From positions 1 through 15,810 of the forward strand of contig CAIKBP010000066.1 of the NCBI GenBank assembly GCA_903825695.1: 15,810 bases of DNA. Reading direction: 5' to 3'. Under the pieces are notes generated by a model, which saw only the letters and a list, made by a program, of their open reading frames with translations, made no database searches and was not told where the DNA came from. The translations under genes and the position numbers were made by a program. Positions 6,811-14,276 of this stretch are shown in pieces. Within the stretch, counting starts at the first letter, position 1. Each line of letters opens with the position of its first letter. This stretch comes from an uncultured Verrucomicrobiota bacterium. GTDB taxonomy: Bacteria > Verrucomicrobiota > Verrucomicrobiia > Palsa-1439.

Positions 6811-7662
6811 TTACCCCGGTGGATTCAGGGCGATCTTCTGGCTCGTCGCATTTAGAAACTGGATCGCACGGCGGGCAACGTCCGGCGCCCGATGGCCATC
6901 GCGCGGTAGCTCAACGTTGATGAGAGTCGTGCACTTGTTGTTGTGAAGCGCGCGGAGCACCGCCGTGAAGTCCAGTTCGCCCTCGCCGAACATCAGGTGA
7001 TCGTGTTTGCGGTCGCGGATGTCTTCGATGTGGATGTTGCGTATGAGAGATGTAAACTTGCCATATACTTGGCGAAATGGGTTGTTCTCAGTACAGAACA
7101 CGTGGCCAACATCCAAGGTCAACCCGAACCGCGCGCTTGTGATGTGTTTCTTGAGTACCTCGAACTTGGCGGTGTCGTCCACCAGCATCCCCGGCACCGG
7201 CTCGAACGCCAACTGCACGCCGCGCCGCTTGGCGTGCTCCGTCAACTGCATACACGCGGTGACCAGCCAGTCCCACGCCTGATGCTCCGGCACGTTCGCC
7301 TCGGCCACGCCCGACCAGAAACTTACACACTCGGCCTCCAACTCAGCGGCGATGTCCACCGCCCTACGGAGGAATTCGAGGCGTATCTGCCGGTTTTCGG
7401 CACTGATCAGGGTCGGGTGGCGCCTTTGTTGAGGATGCAGCAGATATTGCGCGCCCGTCTCGATGACCATCCGCAGCCGTAATTTGCCGAGCAACTGCTT
7501 CAAGCGGGCCAAGTCCGCAGCTTCAGTCATGAACGGATTACAGTGATAATTATCCAGTGTCAGCGCCACCCCACGGTAACCACAGTCCGCAATGATCTCC
7601 AGCGCATCCTCCAGCTTGTGGTGTGCAAACCCGTTCGTGTTGTACCCGAAACTCAGATTCAT
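6811..7662 (-). CDS. Sugar phosphate isomerase/epimerase-like TIM-barrel protein (AP endonuclease 2 family)
   Basis: The ATG at 7662 gives 283 residues beginning MNLSFGYNTNGFAHH; an in-frame upstream start at 7719 would add 19 residues with no counterpart in the family. The protein has the xylose-isomerase-like barrel pattern with the expected metal ligands: Glu154 in AFEPVPG, Asp184 and His187 in LTLDVGHVF, His211 in IRNIHIED and Glu251 in INVELPRDGH. Such proteins use a divalent metal to isomerise or epimerise sugars or similar hydroxy-ketones, or act as lyases; the substrate is not predictable. The deep HPQQRRHP loop (76-83) is typical of a subgroup seen in PVC-type genomes, as far as I recall. 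It is divergent from the GspF gene (247 nt between starts) and has a small hairpin in its leader. Confidence 0.8.
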   Translation of the reverse strand: MNLSFGYNTNGFAHHKLEDALEIIADCGYRGVALTLDNYHCNPFMTEAADLARLKQLLGKLRLRMVIETGAQYLLHPQQRRHPTLISAENRQIRLEFLRRAVDIAAELEAECVSFWSGVAEANVPEHQAWDWLVTACMQLTEHAKRRGVQLAFEPVPGMLVDDTAKFEVLKKHITSARFGLTLDVGHVFCTENNPFRQVYGKFTSLIRNIHIEDIRDRKHDHLMFGEGELDFTAVLRALHNNKCTTLINVELPRDGHRAPDVARRAIQFLNATSQKIALNPPG

Positions 7663-7909
7663 CTCGCCCCGTTGTGCTAGGGTGAACCCCGTGGCATGGG
7701 GTAAACCTCGCGCGCTCAACTTTCATTTGCGCATCATCTCAAGAATACAGGGCCATTGCCGGTTTTGCCAGCAGAAACGGGTGCGAAGAACAACACCACA
7801 GAGTGAACCTGAACACCCATGATCAACCGCTCTCCATTACCCATATTCGTGGTGGCTGATGTTCATTTTGTTGTGACGGCTTGCGGCATCGTGCTATGGT
7901 ACTGACGGT

Positions 7910-8899
7910 ATGCGGTTCTCGTCGAAGAATCTGGCGGCATTTTACTATCAGTTGGGCACGCTCCTCCAAGCGGGCCTTCCAATCCAAAACGCGCTGCACT
8001 CGATACAGAAAACGGCGCCCCGGCCCATGCGGCGCGCGGTCGCCGAACTGTTGGCGGTCGTAAACCAAGGCTCGCCGTTGCATGAGGCGATGGAATCATG
8101 TCCCAGATGCTTTGCGTCGCTGGATGTGCACACCATCAACATGACCGAACGCAGCGGTGCGCTCGATGTCGGGCTGCTATCGTTGAGCCACTATTACGAG
8201 AGTCTGGCCGCTGCGCGCCGCAAACTCGTCGCCGGCTTGATTTACCCGGTATGCCTGTTTGTGGCAGGAGTGTTCATTCCGCCGTTGCCGTATCTCGTTA
8301 TAGGCAAGATCACGACAGCCAATTATCTGTGGATAACGGTGGGATTATTCGTGCGATTGGCGCTGGTCGTGTGGGTCATATCGTTTCTGTTGCGTTGGTC
8401 GTTGACCGTGCCGAGGTTGAACCTGATTGTGGATCGTCTTATAAAAGCCGTGCCGGTGTTTGGCCGGTTGCGATTCGATTACGCGCTGAGCCAATGGCTC
8501 TCGTCCGTCCGTCTGATGTTGCGGGCCGGCATCGGCATCGTGGACGCACTCAAATCCGCCAGCAGCATGGTGCATTGTCCGTTGATCGCCGACGCCTACG
8601 ATCGCGCCGCGCCGATGATCGGTGGCCAACTGGACGTCAGCCAGGCATTGGCGTCCACTGGCGTGTTCCCTGATGAACTGATCCAGTTATGGGCCACCGG
8701 CGAGCAAAGCGGCAAGATGGACGAGATGCTGGACAGGCTCACCCGCTTCTACGAGGAACGCTGGCGTCGCAACCTCGACCAAGTCGTGACATGGCTGCCG
8801 CGCATTATCTATCTATTGTTCGTGTTTTACATGATTTGGCAGGTTGTTCACCTCTTCGGCTTGTACATGAGCACCTACAACAACATCCTGAACAATTGA
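7910..8899 (+). CDS. Type II secretion system F family protein (GspF/PilC-like)
   Basis: A 329-residue protein with two T2SSF domains (about 1-125 and 187-310). GspF/PilC is the polytopic inner-membrane platform of type II secretion and type IV pilus machines, contacting the assembly ATPase. Each domain shows the family pattern: FYYQLGTLLQAGLPIQNALHSI (11-32) in the first, ALSQWLSSVRLMLRAGIGIVDALKSA (192-217) in the second, and IQLWATGEQSGKMDEML (258-274) near its end. Membrane segments lie at about 107-132, 143-162 and 296-318. It lacks the roughly 60-residue cytoplasmic N-terminus of full-length GspF/PilC, which are near 400 residues. No ATPase or pseudopilin gene is nearby. No ribosome site precedes the ATG. 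It leads a probable four-gene unit. Confidence 0.85.
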   Translation: MRFSSKNLAAFYYQLGTLLQAGLPIQNALHSIQKTAPRPMRRAVAELLAVVNQGSPLHEAMESCPRCFASLDVHTINMTERSGALDVGLLSLSHYYESLAAARRKLVAGLIYPVCLFVAGVFIPPLPYLVIGKITTANYLWITVGLFVRLALVVWVISFLLRWSLTVPRLNLIVDRLIKAVPVFGRLRFDYALSQWLSSVRLMLRAGIGIVDALKSASSMVHCPLIADAYDRAAPMIGGQLDVSQALASTGVFPDELIQLWATGEQSGKMDEMLDRLTRFYEERWRRNLDQVVTWLPRIIYLLFVFYMIWQVVHLFGLYMSTYNNILNN

Positions 8900-9016
8900 C
8901 CCGCCCGGTATCGTCTAGATTGCGGCGGACGAGAATGACTCGCCAGCGAAGTCAGGTTGGTCTTGAACACATTCGGGCTGGAAATCGCATCGCGGCTCGG
9001 CCAGAATGCGCCAGCA

Positions 9017-11350
9017 ATGCAGACCAGGTTTTTGAAACTGCTGACATTTCTCGCGGTCGCCACAGCGCTGGCGTTTCCGTTCTTCCTCGCCATGGAAAAG
9101 ATCCACGAGCCCGATTTCTTCTGGCATCTGGCGACTGGCAAATGGATCCTTGCGCACGGACAGATACCGCACGCTGATCCGTTCTCATCCACCGCGGCAG
9201 GCAAACCGTGGATGGACTGGGAATGGCTGTTTCAAGTAGCGATCCACGCGATGTATGTGCTGGGTGGGTTTAATCTCCTTGTCATCGTCAAAGCTGTGGT
9301 GGTCGCGCTTGTGGTGCTGGTGTTGTTTGACACGAGCCGGCGCGATGGTGTGCAGCCGTTACTGGCGGCGTCGGGGGTATTGGCAGCATTCGTCGCCGCG
9401 CGCGAACGGTTGGGAGTGCAACCCGATGTGGCGATGTTCCTATTCGCTGCGACGACGCTCGCAATGCTTGAAGCTGTGCGTCGTGGTCGCTATTGGTGGT
9501 TGTTCGGTCCGCCGGTGTTGCAGATTATTTGGGCCAACGCGCATGCGTCGTTCCCGCTCGGTCTTTGTCTGGTGGGCGCGTATTTGATTGGCGAACTCGC
9601 TGGAACCGCATGCGGCCTCGACAAACTAATCCCAAACAAACCATGGCCGCGAACGAAATTCGCTCCCGCGTTATATCTGGGCGTGTGCCTGCTTATCTGC
9701 GCTGCCGCCTGTCTGGCGAATCCTTATGGCTGGCGACTGATAGGCCATATCGTCGAACAAATCCAGAGCGCGGGTCCTGCCGGTATGATCAGTGAATGGT
9801 TTCCGACGCGATCGCTGATGGTCGAGCAGCCAAACTGGGCGTTGTGGACGTTCTGGTGGCTGTTCTGGCTGACACCGCTCGCGTTGGTGGCTCGGCTGCT
9901 GGCCGGATGGCGCAAGTTTCCATGGGCGCATGCACTGGTGGTGGCCGGTATGAGCGTGCTTGCGCTGAAGGCGAACCGGTTTACTGGGTTGTACGCCGTG
10001 GTGACCATGCCGATCCTGGCCGGTGCGCTGGCTCTGATCCTATCGGGGCTGGTTGCGACATGGCAAAAGATCGCCTGGCGCGAACGCCCGAAAGATTTCG
10101 GGCTGTCGCCGCATCCGCAATCAGCGGGCGACCTCGCAGTCGGACGCGTCGTGCAATTCGCGGCAGTAATCTTCGTCGGCATACTGGCAGTGTTTCTGAA
10201 CTTGGTAGTGATCTCGAACCGCTGGGCCGCGCACGAGAACCGAGCGGCGCGATTCGGCATCGGCGTGGATGAACAGTTGGTGCCACTACGAGCACTCGAC
10301 GTGATGAAAAATTTGCCGCCAGAACTGGGGTTGTTCAACACCGTTGTGTCAGGCGGGGCGCTGATCTGGAAACTATACCCGGAATGGCATGTGTTCGCCG
10401 ATGGACGCGCGAATCTTTACGGACGCGCGTTTGTTGACAAGTATCACGCGGCGCTGGTCAACCCGTTTGAGTGGGAAGAATGGATGCGCGCCCGGGGCAT
10501 TGGCATTGCATACATCCAGTACGGTCCCGAGGACGACACCGTCCTGCTGCAACACCTCGCCAAAAGTGCCGCATGGCAGCTCTTTTATTTCGATCATGCA
10601 GCCTGTATTTTCCTTCGCCGAAGCGCGCTGGACCGGTTATCGCCGCAAGCAAGGGCGATGGGGACAGCGCCGGAATGTTGGTCTCAGACCGTAGCTGCGC
10701 AATCGTATGCGCATAAGTTGGCCAACGAGGTCGCAGATCAAAACCCATACGACCGCGCTCGGGTGCTGACAACCATTGGCAACTTCCTGATGACTATTGA
10801 TGAACGCGCGGCGGCGCGACCGTTGTTCGAGGAAACGGTCGCCTCAAGTCCGGAGATTTCAGTGGCGTGGATGAGGCTCGCAATGCTCGCGTTGCAGGAC
10901 AAGAAACTCGACGCGGCGCTGCAGTTTACCAATCAATTGTTGGCGCGCAACCCGAGGTTTTATGAGGCCCGCCTGATGCAGGTGCAGATCAGGGCTGTAC
11001 AGGGCGACCTGAATGACGCTGTGGCACTAGCCGAACAGGTGTTGCGGCAGCAACCGCATTCCGCCAAGGCGTGGTTCGTCCGCGCACAGTTGTGGGTGCG
11101 GCAGGGCAACCGACCCGAGGCGATCCGCGCCCTGCAACGCCTGCTGGCCGAAGGCAGCGAGGATGCGGGTGTCTACATCTTTCTTGCGCGCCTGCTGGAA
11201 TCCGAAGGCCGAAATGCGGAAGCCATTCAAGCCTATGAGAATTGCCTTCGCGTGTGGCCGGGTGCGCCCGAGCAACGGGAAGCGTTCCGCCGGCAAATCG
11301 ACATTCTGCGCCGAATCGAGCCCGGTAAGAAATCCGTTCCAGCACGCTAA
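9017..11350 (+). CDS. Large polytopic membrane protein with C-terminal TPR repeats
   Basis: The most likely start is the ATG at 9017 (777 aa), which places a hydrophobic segment at the very N-terminus; TTG codons at 8957 and 8963 are in-frame alternatives, and no start has a clear ribosome site. Residues up to about 400 hold roughly ten membrane segments. Between the first two is a marked motif, EPDFFWHLATGKWILAHGQIPHADPFS followed by GKPWMDWEWLFQ, that I recognise from uncharacterised GT-C-like membrane proteins; Asp and Glu in the first loop fit a lipid-linked glycosyltransferase, but this is inference. A soluble region (about 405-545) includes PPELGLFNTVVSGGALIWKLYPEWHVFADGRANLYG. Residues about 575-765 form five TPR-like helical pairs. 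It follows GspF by 117 nt (57 nt from the TTG). Confidence 0.75.
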   Translation: MQTRFLKLLTFLAVATALAFPFFLAMEKIHEPDFFWHLATGKWILAHGQIPHADPFSSTAAGKPWMDWEWLFQVAIHAMYVLGGFNLLVIVKAVVVALVVLVLFDTSRRDGVQPLLAASGVLAAFVAARERLGVQPDVAMFLFAATTLAMLEAVRRGRYWWLFGPPVLQIIWANAHASFPLGLCLVGAYLIGELAGTACGLDKLIPNKPWPRTKFAPALYLGVCLLICAAACLANPYGWRLIGHIVEQIQSAGPAGMISEWFPTRSLMVEQPNWALWTFWWLFWLTPLALVARLLAGWRKFPWAHALVVAGMSVLALKANRFTGLYAVVTMPILAGALALILSGLVATWQKIAWRERPKDFGLSPHPQSAGDLAVGRVVQFAAVIFVGILAVFLNLVVISNRWAAHENRAARFGIGVDEQLVPLRALDVMKNLPPELGLFNTVVSGGALIWKLYPEWHVFADGRANLYGRAFVDKYHAALVNPFEWEEWMRARGIGIAYIQYGPEDDTVLLQHLAKSAAWQLFYFDHAACIFLRRSALDRLSPQARAMGTAPECWSQTVAAQSYAHKLANEVADQNPYDRARVLTTIGNFLMTIDERAAARPLFEETVASSPEISVAWMRLAMLALQDKKLDAALQFTNQLLARNPRFYEARLMQVQIRAVQGDLNDAVALAEQVLRQQPHSAKAWFVRAQLWVRQGNRPEAIRALQRLLAEGSEDAGVYIFLARLLESEGRNAEAIQAYENCLRVWPGAPEQREAFRRQIDILRRIEPGKKSVPAR

Positions 11351-11410
11351 ATCGTGCTTGCGCGTGGCTGGTTTTTATCTACATTTTGGTGACGACGCGG
11401 AGGAGTGGCG

Positions 11411-11611
11411 ATGGAACAGTTAACGTGCCCAAACTGCAATGTGGATGTCAGTCGCGAAGAACTTAAGCAGAACAATCTGCATTGTCCGACCTGCGGTTTC
11501 GACTTCACCGAGTCTGAGGACCTCCAAGACTTGAATGAGGAAAAGAATGAGGGTTCGCTCGACGAGGAAAAGGAATTGGACGAAGACGAAGATGAGGAGG
11601 AGAAGAAGTAG
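11411..11611 (+). CDS. Small zinc-ribbon protein with acidic tail
   Basis: The ATG at 11411 gives 66 residues; GGAGG at 11399-11403 lies 7 nt upstream, and the in-frame GTG at 11405 overlaps that site and is unlikely to be used. The N-terminal half has two CxxC knuckles, Cys6/Cys9 (CPNC) and Cys25/Cys28 (CPTC), spaced as in a single-zinc ribbon. The C-terminal half (about 36-66) is almost only Glu, Asp and Lys, and is probably disordered. No enzymatic residues are visible. A role as a small adaptor binding a basic partner or nucleic-acid machinery is a guess. It sits 60 nt after the TPR protein gene and 32 nt before the hydrolase gene, all on the same strand. Confidence 0.7.
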   Translation: MEQLTCPNCNVDVSREELKQNNLHCPTCGFDFTESEDLQDLNEEKNEGSLDEEKELDEDEDEEEKK

Positions 11612-11643
11612 CTTGTTTCCCTAACCTCACCCCGCAGCCTGCC

Positions 11644-12288
11644 ATGATTCTTGAAGTCTTCACTTCTGGCCCCGCCGATACAAACGGTTACCTCGTTGCA
11701 GACAAACGTGACGGACATGCGGTGGTGATTGACGCGCCACTCGACGCCGCCGAGCCGATGGTTGAACAGGCCCGCAAGTGGAATGTAACCATCACGCATC
11801 TGGTCAACACCCATCCGCACTGGGACCACATTCTCGACAACGCGCGCCTGCTGCGACTGACCCACGCCAGGTTCGGTCTGCACCGCGACGCAGTACCAAT
11901 GTTGTCGCTGCCGCAGACAGAATGGTTCGGCTTGGACCTCGAAATGCCGAAATGCACGCCGGACTTCTTTTTGGAAGAAGGTCAGCCGATGATTGTGGGT
12001 GATTTGAGATTCGAGGTTTTGCATTGCCCGGGACATTGCCCTGGTAGCGTAGCGTTGTTCGAGTCGAACGAGCGCGTTGTGTTCACCGGCGACGTGCTTT
12101 TCGCCGGCTCGATCGGTCGCACCGACCTGCCCGGCGGTGACCACGCAATTCTGCTAGATTCAATCAATAGCAAGTTGCTGCCACTCGGTGATGACGTCCG
12201 CGTTTTTCCCGGCCACGGCCCTGTCACCACCATCGGCGCCGAACGTTGCCACAACCAGTTTCTAAAGGGTCAGAACTCGCCAAAGTAG
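11644..12288 (+). CDS. MBL-fold metallo-hydrolase, glyoxalase II-like (YcbL type)
   Basis: A 214-residue metallo-beta-lactamase-fold enzyme with an intact dinuclear metal site: HPHWDH (His57, His59, Asp61, His62), His131 in GHCPGS, Asp150 in TGDVLF and His191 in GHGP. The GSIGRTDLPGGD segment (155-166) is characteristic of the compact YcbL-like glyoxalase II group, about 215 residues long and lacking the extra C-terminal domain of GloB. These enzymes hydrolyse thioesters such as S-lactoylglutathione, or related thiol adducts; in an organism without glutathione another thiol would be used. The substrate is therefore open. No Shine-Dalgarno sequence precedes the ATG at 11644, so it may depend on read-through from the zinc-ribbon gene 32 nt upstream. 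It is the last gene of the unit. Confidence 0.9.
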   Translation: MILEVFTSGPADTNGYLVADKRDGHAVVIDAPLDAAEPMVEQARKWNVTITHLVNTHPHWDHILDNARLLRLTHARFGLHRDAVPMLSLPQTEWFGLDLEMPKCTPDFFLEEGQPMIVGDLRFEVLHCPGHCPGSVALFESNERVVFTGDVLFAGSIGRTDLPGGDHAILLDSINSKLLPLGDDVRVFPGHGPVTTIGAERCHNQFLKGQNSPK

Positions 12289-12311
12289 AAATCGTCGCGG
12301 AGCTTTTGGCG

Positions 12312-12334
12312 GATATATCGCCAGGCGATATATC
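12312..12334. repeat. Perfect 11-bp inverted repeat with a 1-nt centre
   Basis: GATATATCGCC at 12312-12322, a single A, and GGCGATATATC at 12324-12334 form an exact palindrome. It lies in the 132-nt gap between two convergent genes. It could be an operator-like protein site or, as RNA, a stem with a tight loop. There is no T run after it on either strand, so it does not look like a standard terminator. Confidence 0.85.
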
Positions 12335-12420
12335 AGTGCGACGCTCACGATAAATGAGACCGGTTAATCCGGACCGAGCGTGCCGAGTGGAGAGTTGACC
12401 CTGTTGATCGGTTCTTCGAA

Positions 12421-13347
12421 CTATTGTTTGGCCTTTTTGTCGTAAGCCAAGCTCAAGGCCAATTCCGCTCCGCTTCTGGTCTGACTGAAGGCAAATCTGC
12501 TCGTGGGATACCTGATGTGTTGATTCACCTTTTCAAAAAGTTCACGACTTATCTTCAGCATTCCCTCACAACCGCGCCACGACGCTAAGAGACACAGCTT
12601 CGGAGAAATGGGAAAGGTGAGCTGTATGTTTGGCGCGGCTAAACCGACGCCTACATCGGGCGGTTTCGCAGTGGGGTCTGTCCAGAATACCGGGAAATCT
12701 GTCGTCGGAAACGTGGCGCCCTCCGGAGCGATGGCAAATGCCCAGCGCATCTGGAAGAGCAGCGAGGCCGGCGTGTGGCTTGAATGTAGGATCGGTATCA
12801 AACTCACTGATGGATCAGCCCTGATCGTGTAATAGTTGTTAAGGATTCGTATACGAGCTTCTTCGGTGGGTATTCCGAGGGTCTCGCCTGTCGCTTGTTC
12901 CCATTCCCGAACGCTAGCAGCAAAGACGGCTGGATCAGACGCATGCTGCTTTGTCAGGTTATCTAAGATACGACTCCAAAAGTCTTCGACTTGGGCGCGT
13001 GAGGAGGGGCTGCGGGTGATTTGAAAACCCATAAAGTTAGCGAGAAACGACCGTTCTTGCTGGCTCAAGACAAACTCGCTGCCGCGCAGCTTCTTGATCA
13101 CCGGTGCGCCATCTGATTCAATGTTGGCAAGCAAATCCTCAACGCTCTGGTCGTGCTTGCCATTAACGGTGTCGACTGCATAGAAGTATGGTGACCACGC
13201 CACGTTGGATGGCGCTTTATTCCTAACTGTCCTCTTCCGCAAGTCCGCTTGCCACAGATATGGCTCTTGTCCGCTCGGAGAAGAAGGATCAACCCATGCC
13301 TCCAGATAGAATTCAGGGTTGTAGTGATGCTTCTTCTTGTTGCTCAT
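12421..13347 (-). CDS. DUF4238 domain-containing protein
   Basis: A 308-residue protein starting KKKHHYNPEFYLEAWVD (residues 4-20), the defining N-terminal pattern of DUF4238 (His-His-Tyr-x-Pro followed by Phe-Tyr-Leu). The middle contains NIESDGAPVIKKL and LSQQERSFLANFMGFQITRSPS, also typical of the family, and later FPTTDFPVFWTD with PISPKLCLLAS (the D-x-P and P-L-S-P-type motifs). No signal peptide or membrane segment is visible, so it should be cytoplasmic. The biochemical role of DUF4238 is unknown; members are patchily distributed and often appear in accessory regions. The ATG at 13347 has only a weak GGACGG upstream. The gene reads toward the palindrome at its 3' side and shows somewhat lower GC than neighbours by eye, which would fit acquisition. 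Confidence 0.85.
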   Translation of the reverse strand: MSNKKKHHYNPEFYLEAWVDPSSPSGQEPYLWQADLRKRTVRNKAPSNVAWSPYFYAVDTVNGKHDQSVEDLLANIESDGAPVIKKLRGSEFVLSQQERSFLANFMGFQITRSPSSRAQVEDFWSRILDNLTKQHASDPAVFAASVREWEQATGETLGIPTEEARIRILNNYYTIRADPSVSLIPILHSSHTPASLLFQMRWAFAIAPEGATFPTTDFPVFWTDPTAKPPDVGVGLAAPNIQLTFPISPKLCLLASWRGCEGMLKISRELFEKVNQHIRYPTSRFAFSQTRSGAELALSLAYDKKAKQ

Positions 13348-13449
13348 GCCCGTCCGAGGCCGCTTTCATTTCGATTTCCGGTTCCATATAAGCACGACGC
13401 TGTCAAGGCCGAGAATGGGCCGCGTCGAAGAATTGGCGGAATTGCAACT

Positions 13450-13905
13450 TCAGTGACTTAGGCCAAACAAGACATCTACGCCGCGACACCGCAAGTCGGG
13501 TCGTTCGATCATCGTCTGGAGCAGTTTTGCTTGTTCGGCGTCTATCTCTTTTAGTTTCTGCACAACCTCGTGCGCCTTATCCAGCCTACCAATCTCAACA
13601 TAAAACAGCCCAAAGTTGTACCAGAGATAGGGATCCGTTGGTTTTAGAACTAGGGCTTGTTGGAACTCGTTTATGACTGCTTGATGCTCCCTGTACCTCA
13701 AGAATCTTTGGAAGGCTCCGACGATACTCAACCAAAGCAAGACACCCAAGGCCCACAGGACCCACCCCGATAGTTTGTCGGTCCATGAACTCCATGGCTC
13801 CCCGACACCATAGCTCAGTTGTTCTCTCAGGTTGTTAAACCCGGTCGCGATAACTGGACCCCACCTGAGAATGAAAAAGCCGACCTTGATCAACTTTCGT
13901 TTCAC
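13450..13905 (-). CDS. Small membrane protein with a TPR-like segment
   Basis: The frame opens with a GTG at 13905 (151 aa) preceded by GGGGTG, and lies 3 nt after the stop of the upstream small gene. The N-terminus has a weak hydrophobic stretch (residues 6-21), and a clearer membrane segment is at about 46-65 (LSGWVLWALGVLLWLSIVGA). Residues about 75-115 (EHQAVINEFQQALVLKPTDPYLWYNFGLFYVEIGRLDKAHEVVQKLKEID) fit one to two TPR units, with the PTDPYLWYNFGLFY pattern clear. I do not recognise a specific family. TPR segments usually bind proteins, so a membrane-tethered adaptor role is inferred. The gene runs in the same direction as the DUF4238 gene, 102 nt upstream of it. Confidence 0.6.
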   Translation of the reverse strand: MKRKLIKVGFFILRWGPVIATGFNNLREQLSYGVGEPWSSWTDKLSGWVLWALGVLLWLSIVGAFQRFLRYREHQAVINEFQQALVLKPTDPYLWYNFGLFYVEIGRLDKAHEVVQKLKEIDAEQAKLLQTMIERPDLRCRGVDVLFGLSH

Positions 13906-13908
13906 GGT

Positions 13909-14148
13909 CTAGCACCCCACTTTCAAGCTCTTCTCTCGTTCGCCTAAGCCGTCGGAGACGACCAGCGGCACCACGGCCGGTAGTGTTGCCTCACTACGTT
14001 CGCCCTGCGGGCACGCCTGCAGCGTGGCGTCTCGTCTGACTCGGCTTTCTTTGGCGAGCGCCTTGAGATCAATTGTTTCCGTCTCCGCGCGAACGGGGGT
14101 GGCAAGGACAGCGGTGAGAATCAGAAACAGCAGGAAAGAGCGTTTCAT
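13909..14148 (-). CDS. Doubtful small exported protein, possibly truncated by a repeat
   Basis: An ATG at 14148 opens 79 codons. Residues 1-21 are a convincing signal peptide (KRSFLLFLILTAVLATPVRA) followed by ETETIDLKALAKESR. From about residue 37 on, the sequence (RRDATLQACPQGERSEATLPAVV, then SDGLGERE) has no fold-like pattern and reads like the translation of an intergenic repeat, as CPQGERSE-type strings commonly do. The likely reading is a secreted-protein gene whose 3' part was replaced or lost. No ribosome site is clear. It ends 3 nt before the TPR membrane gene, so the two may still be cotranscribed. It could also be a degraded lead gene with no product. Confidence 0.4.
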   Translation of the reverse strand: MKRSFLLFLILTAVLATPVRAETETIDLKALAKESRVRRDATLQACPQGERSEATLPAVVPLVVSDGLGEREKSLKVGC

Positions 14149-14169
14149 GGCGGCAGTCTAGCCGGTCAG

Positions 14170-14196
14170 GGATGCTTCGACAAGCTCAGCATGACA
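14170..14196. repeat. Copy of a widespread intergenic repeat (CTTCGACAAGCTCAGCATGAC type)
   Basis: The core GCTTCGACAAGCTCAGCATG (14174-14193) matches a short dispersed repeat seen between genes in many bacterial genomes, whose spurious translation on the other strand reads LSLSKHP. It contains a short internal hairpin, GCTT and AAGC around CGAC. It lies in the 128-nt divergent gap between the doubtful exported protein and the YfgM-like gene. The identification rests on memory of this repeat class; only one copy is in the window. Confidence 0.6.
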
Positions 14197-14276
14197 GCCG
14201 CGCCCTCGAATCGATTCAGAGCTTGCCTTTTACCGCATTTTGTCGAGAATGACCCCGCCTTTTTTGGGGGGAAACC

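Noticed and set aside
6943..7482. A 179-codon open frame on the plus strand
   Set aside because: It is antisense to the TIM-barrel gene, which has all its metal ligands; no start signal or domain is seen.
7871..7900. Promoter-like TTGTGA and TATGGT upstream of the GspF gene
   Set aside because: The 18-nt spacing is acceptable, but the start of transcription would fall only about 3 nt before the ATG; the match is too weak to list.
8098..8673. A 191-codon frame inside the GspF gene
   Set aside because: It is a second frame within a clear GspF coding region, with low-complexity Arg-rich sequence.
11341..11376. Possible terminator after the TPR membrane protein gene
   Set aside because: AGCACG/CGTGCT makes only a 6-bp stem that overlaps the stop codon, and the short T run is 13 nt away, so it is unlikely to stop transcription before the zinc-ribbon gene.
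11347..12144. A 265-codon open frame on the minus strand with a long Ser run
   Set aside because: The Ser/Phe repeats are the mirror of the acidic tail codons of the zinc-ribbon gene, and the rest is antisense to an intact hydrolase gene.
12411..12421. GTTC-TTC-GAAC hairpin at the end of the DUF4238 gene
   Set aside because: A 4-bp stem overlapping the stop codon with no T run is too weak to be called a terminator.
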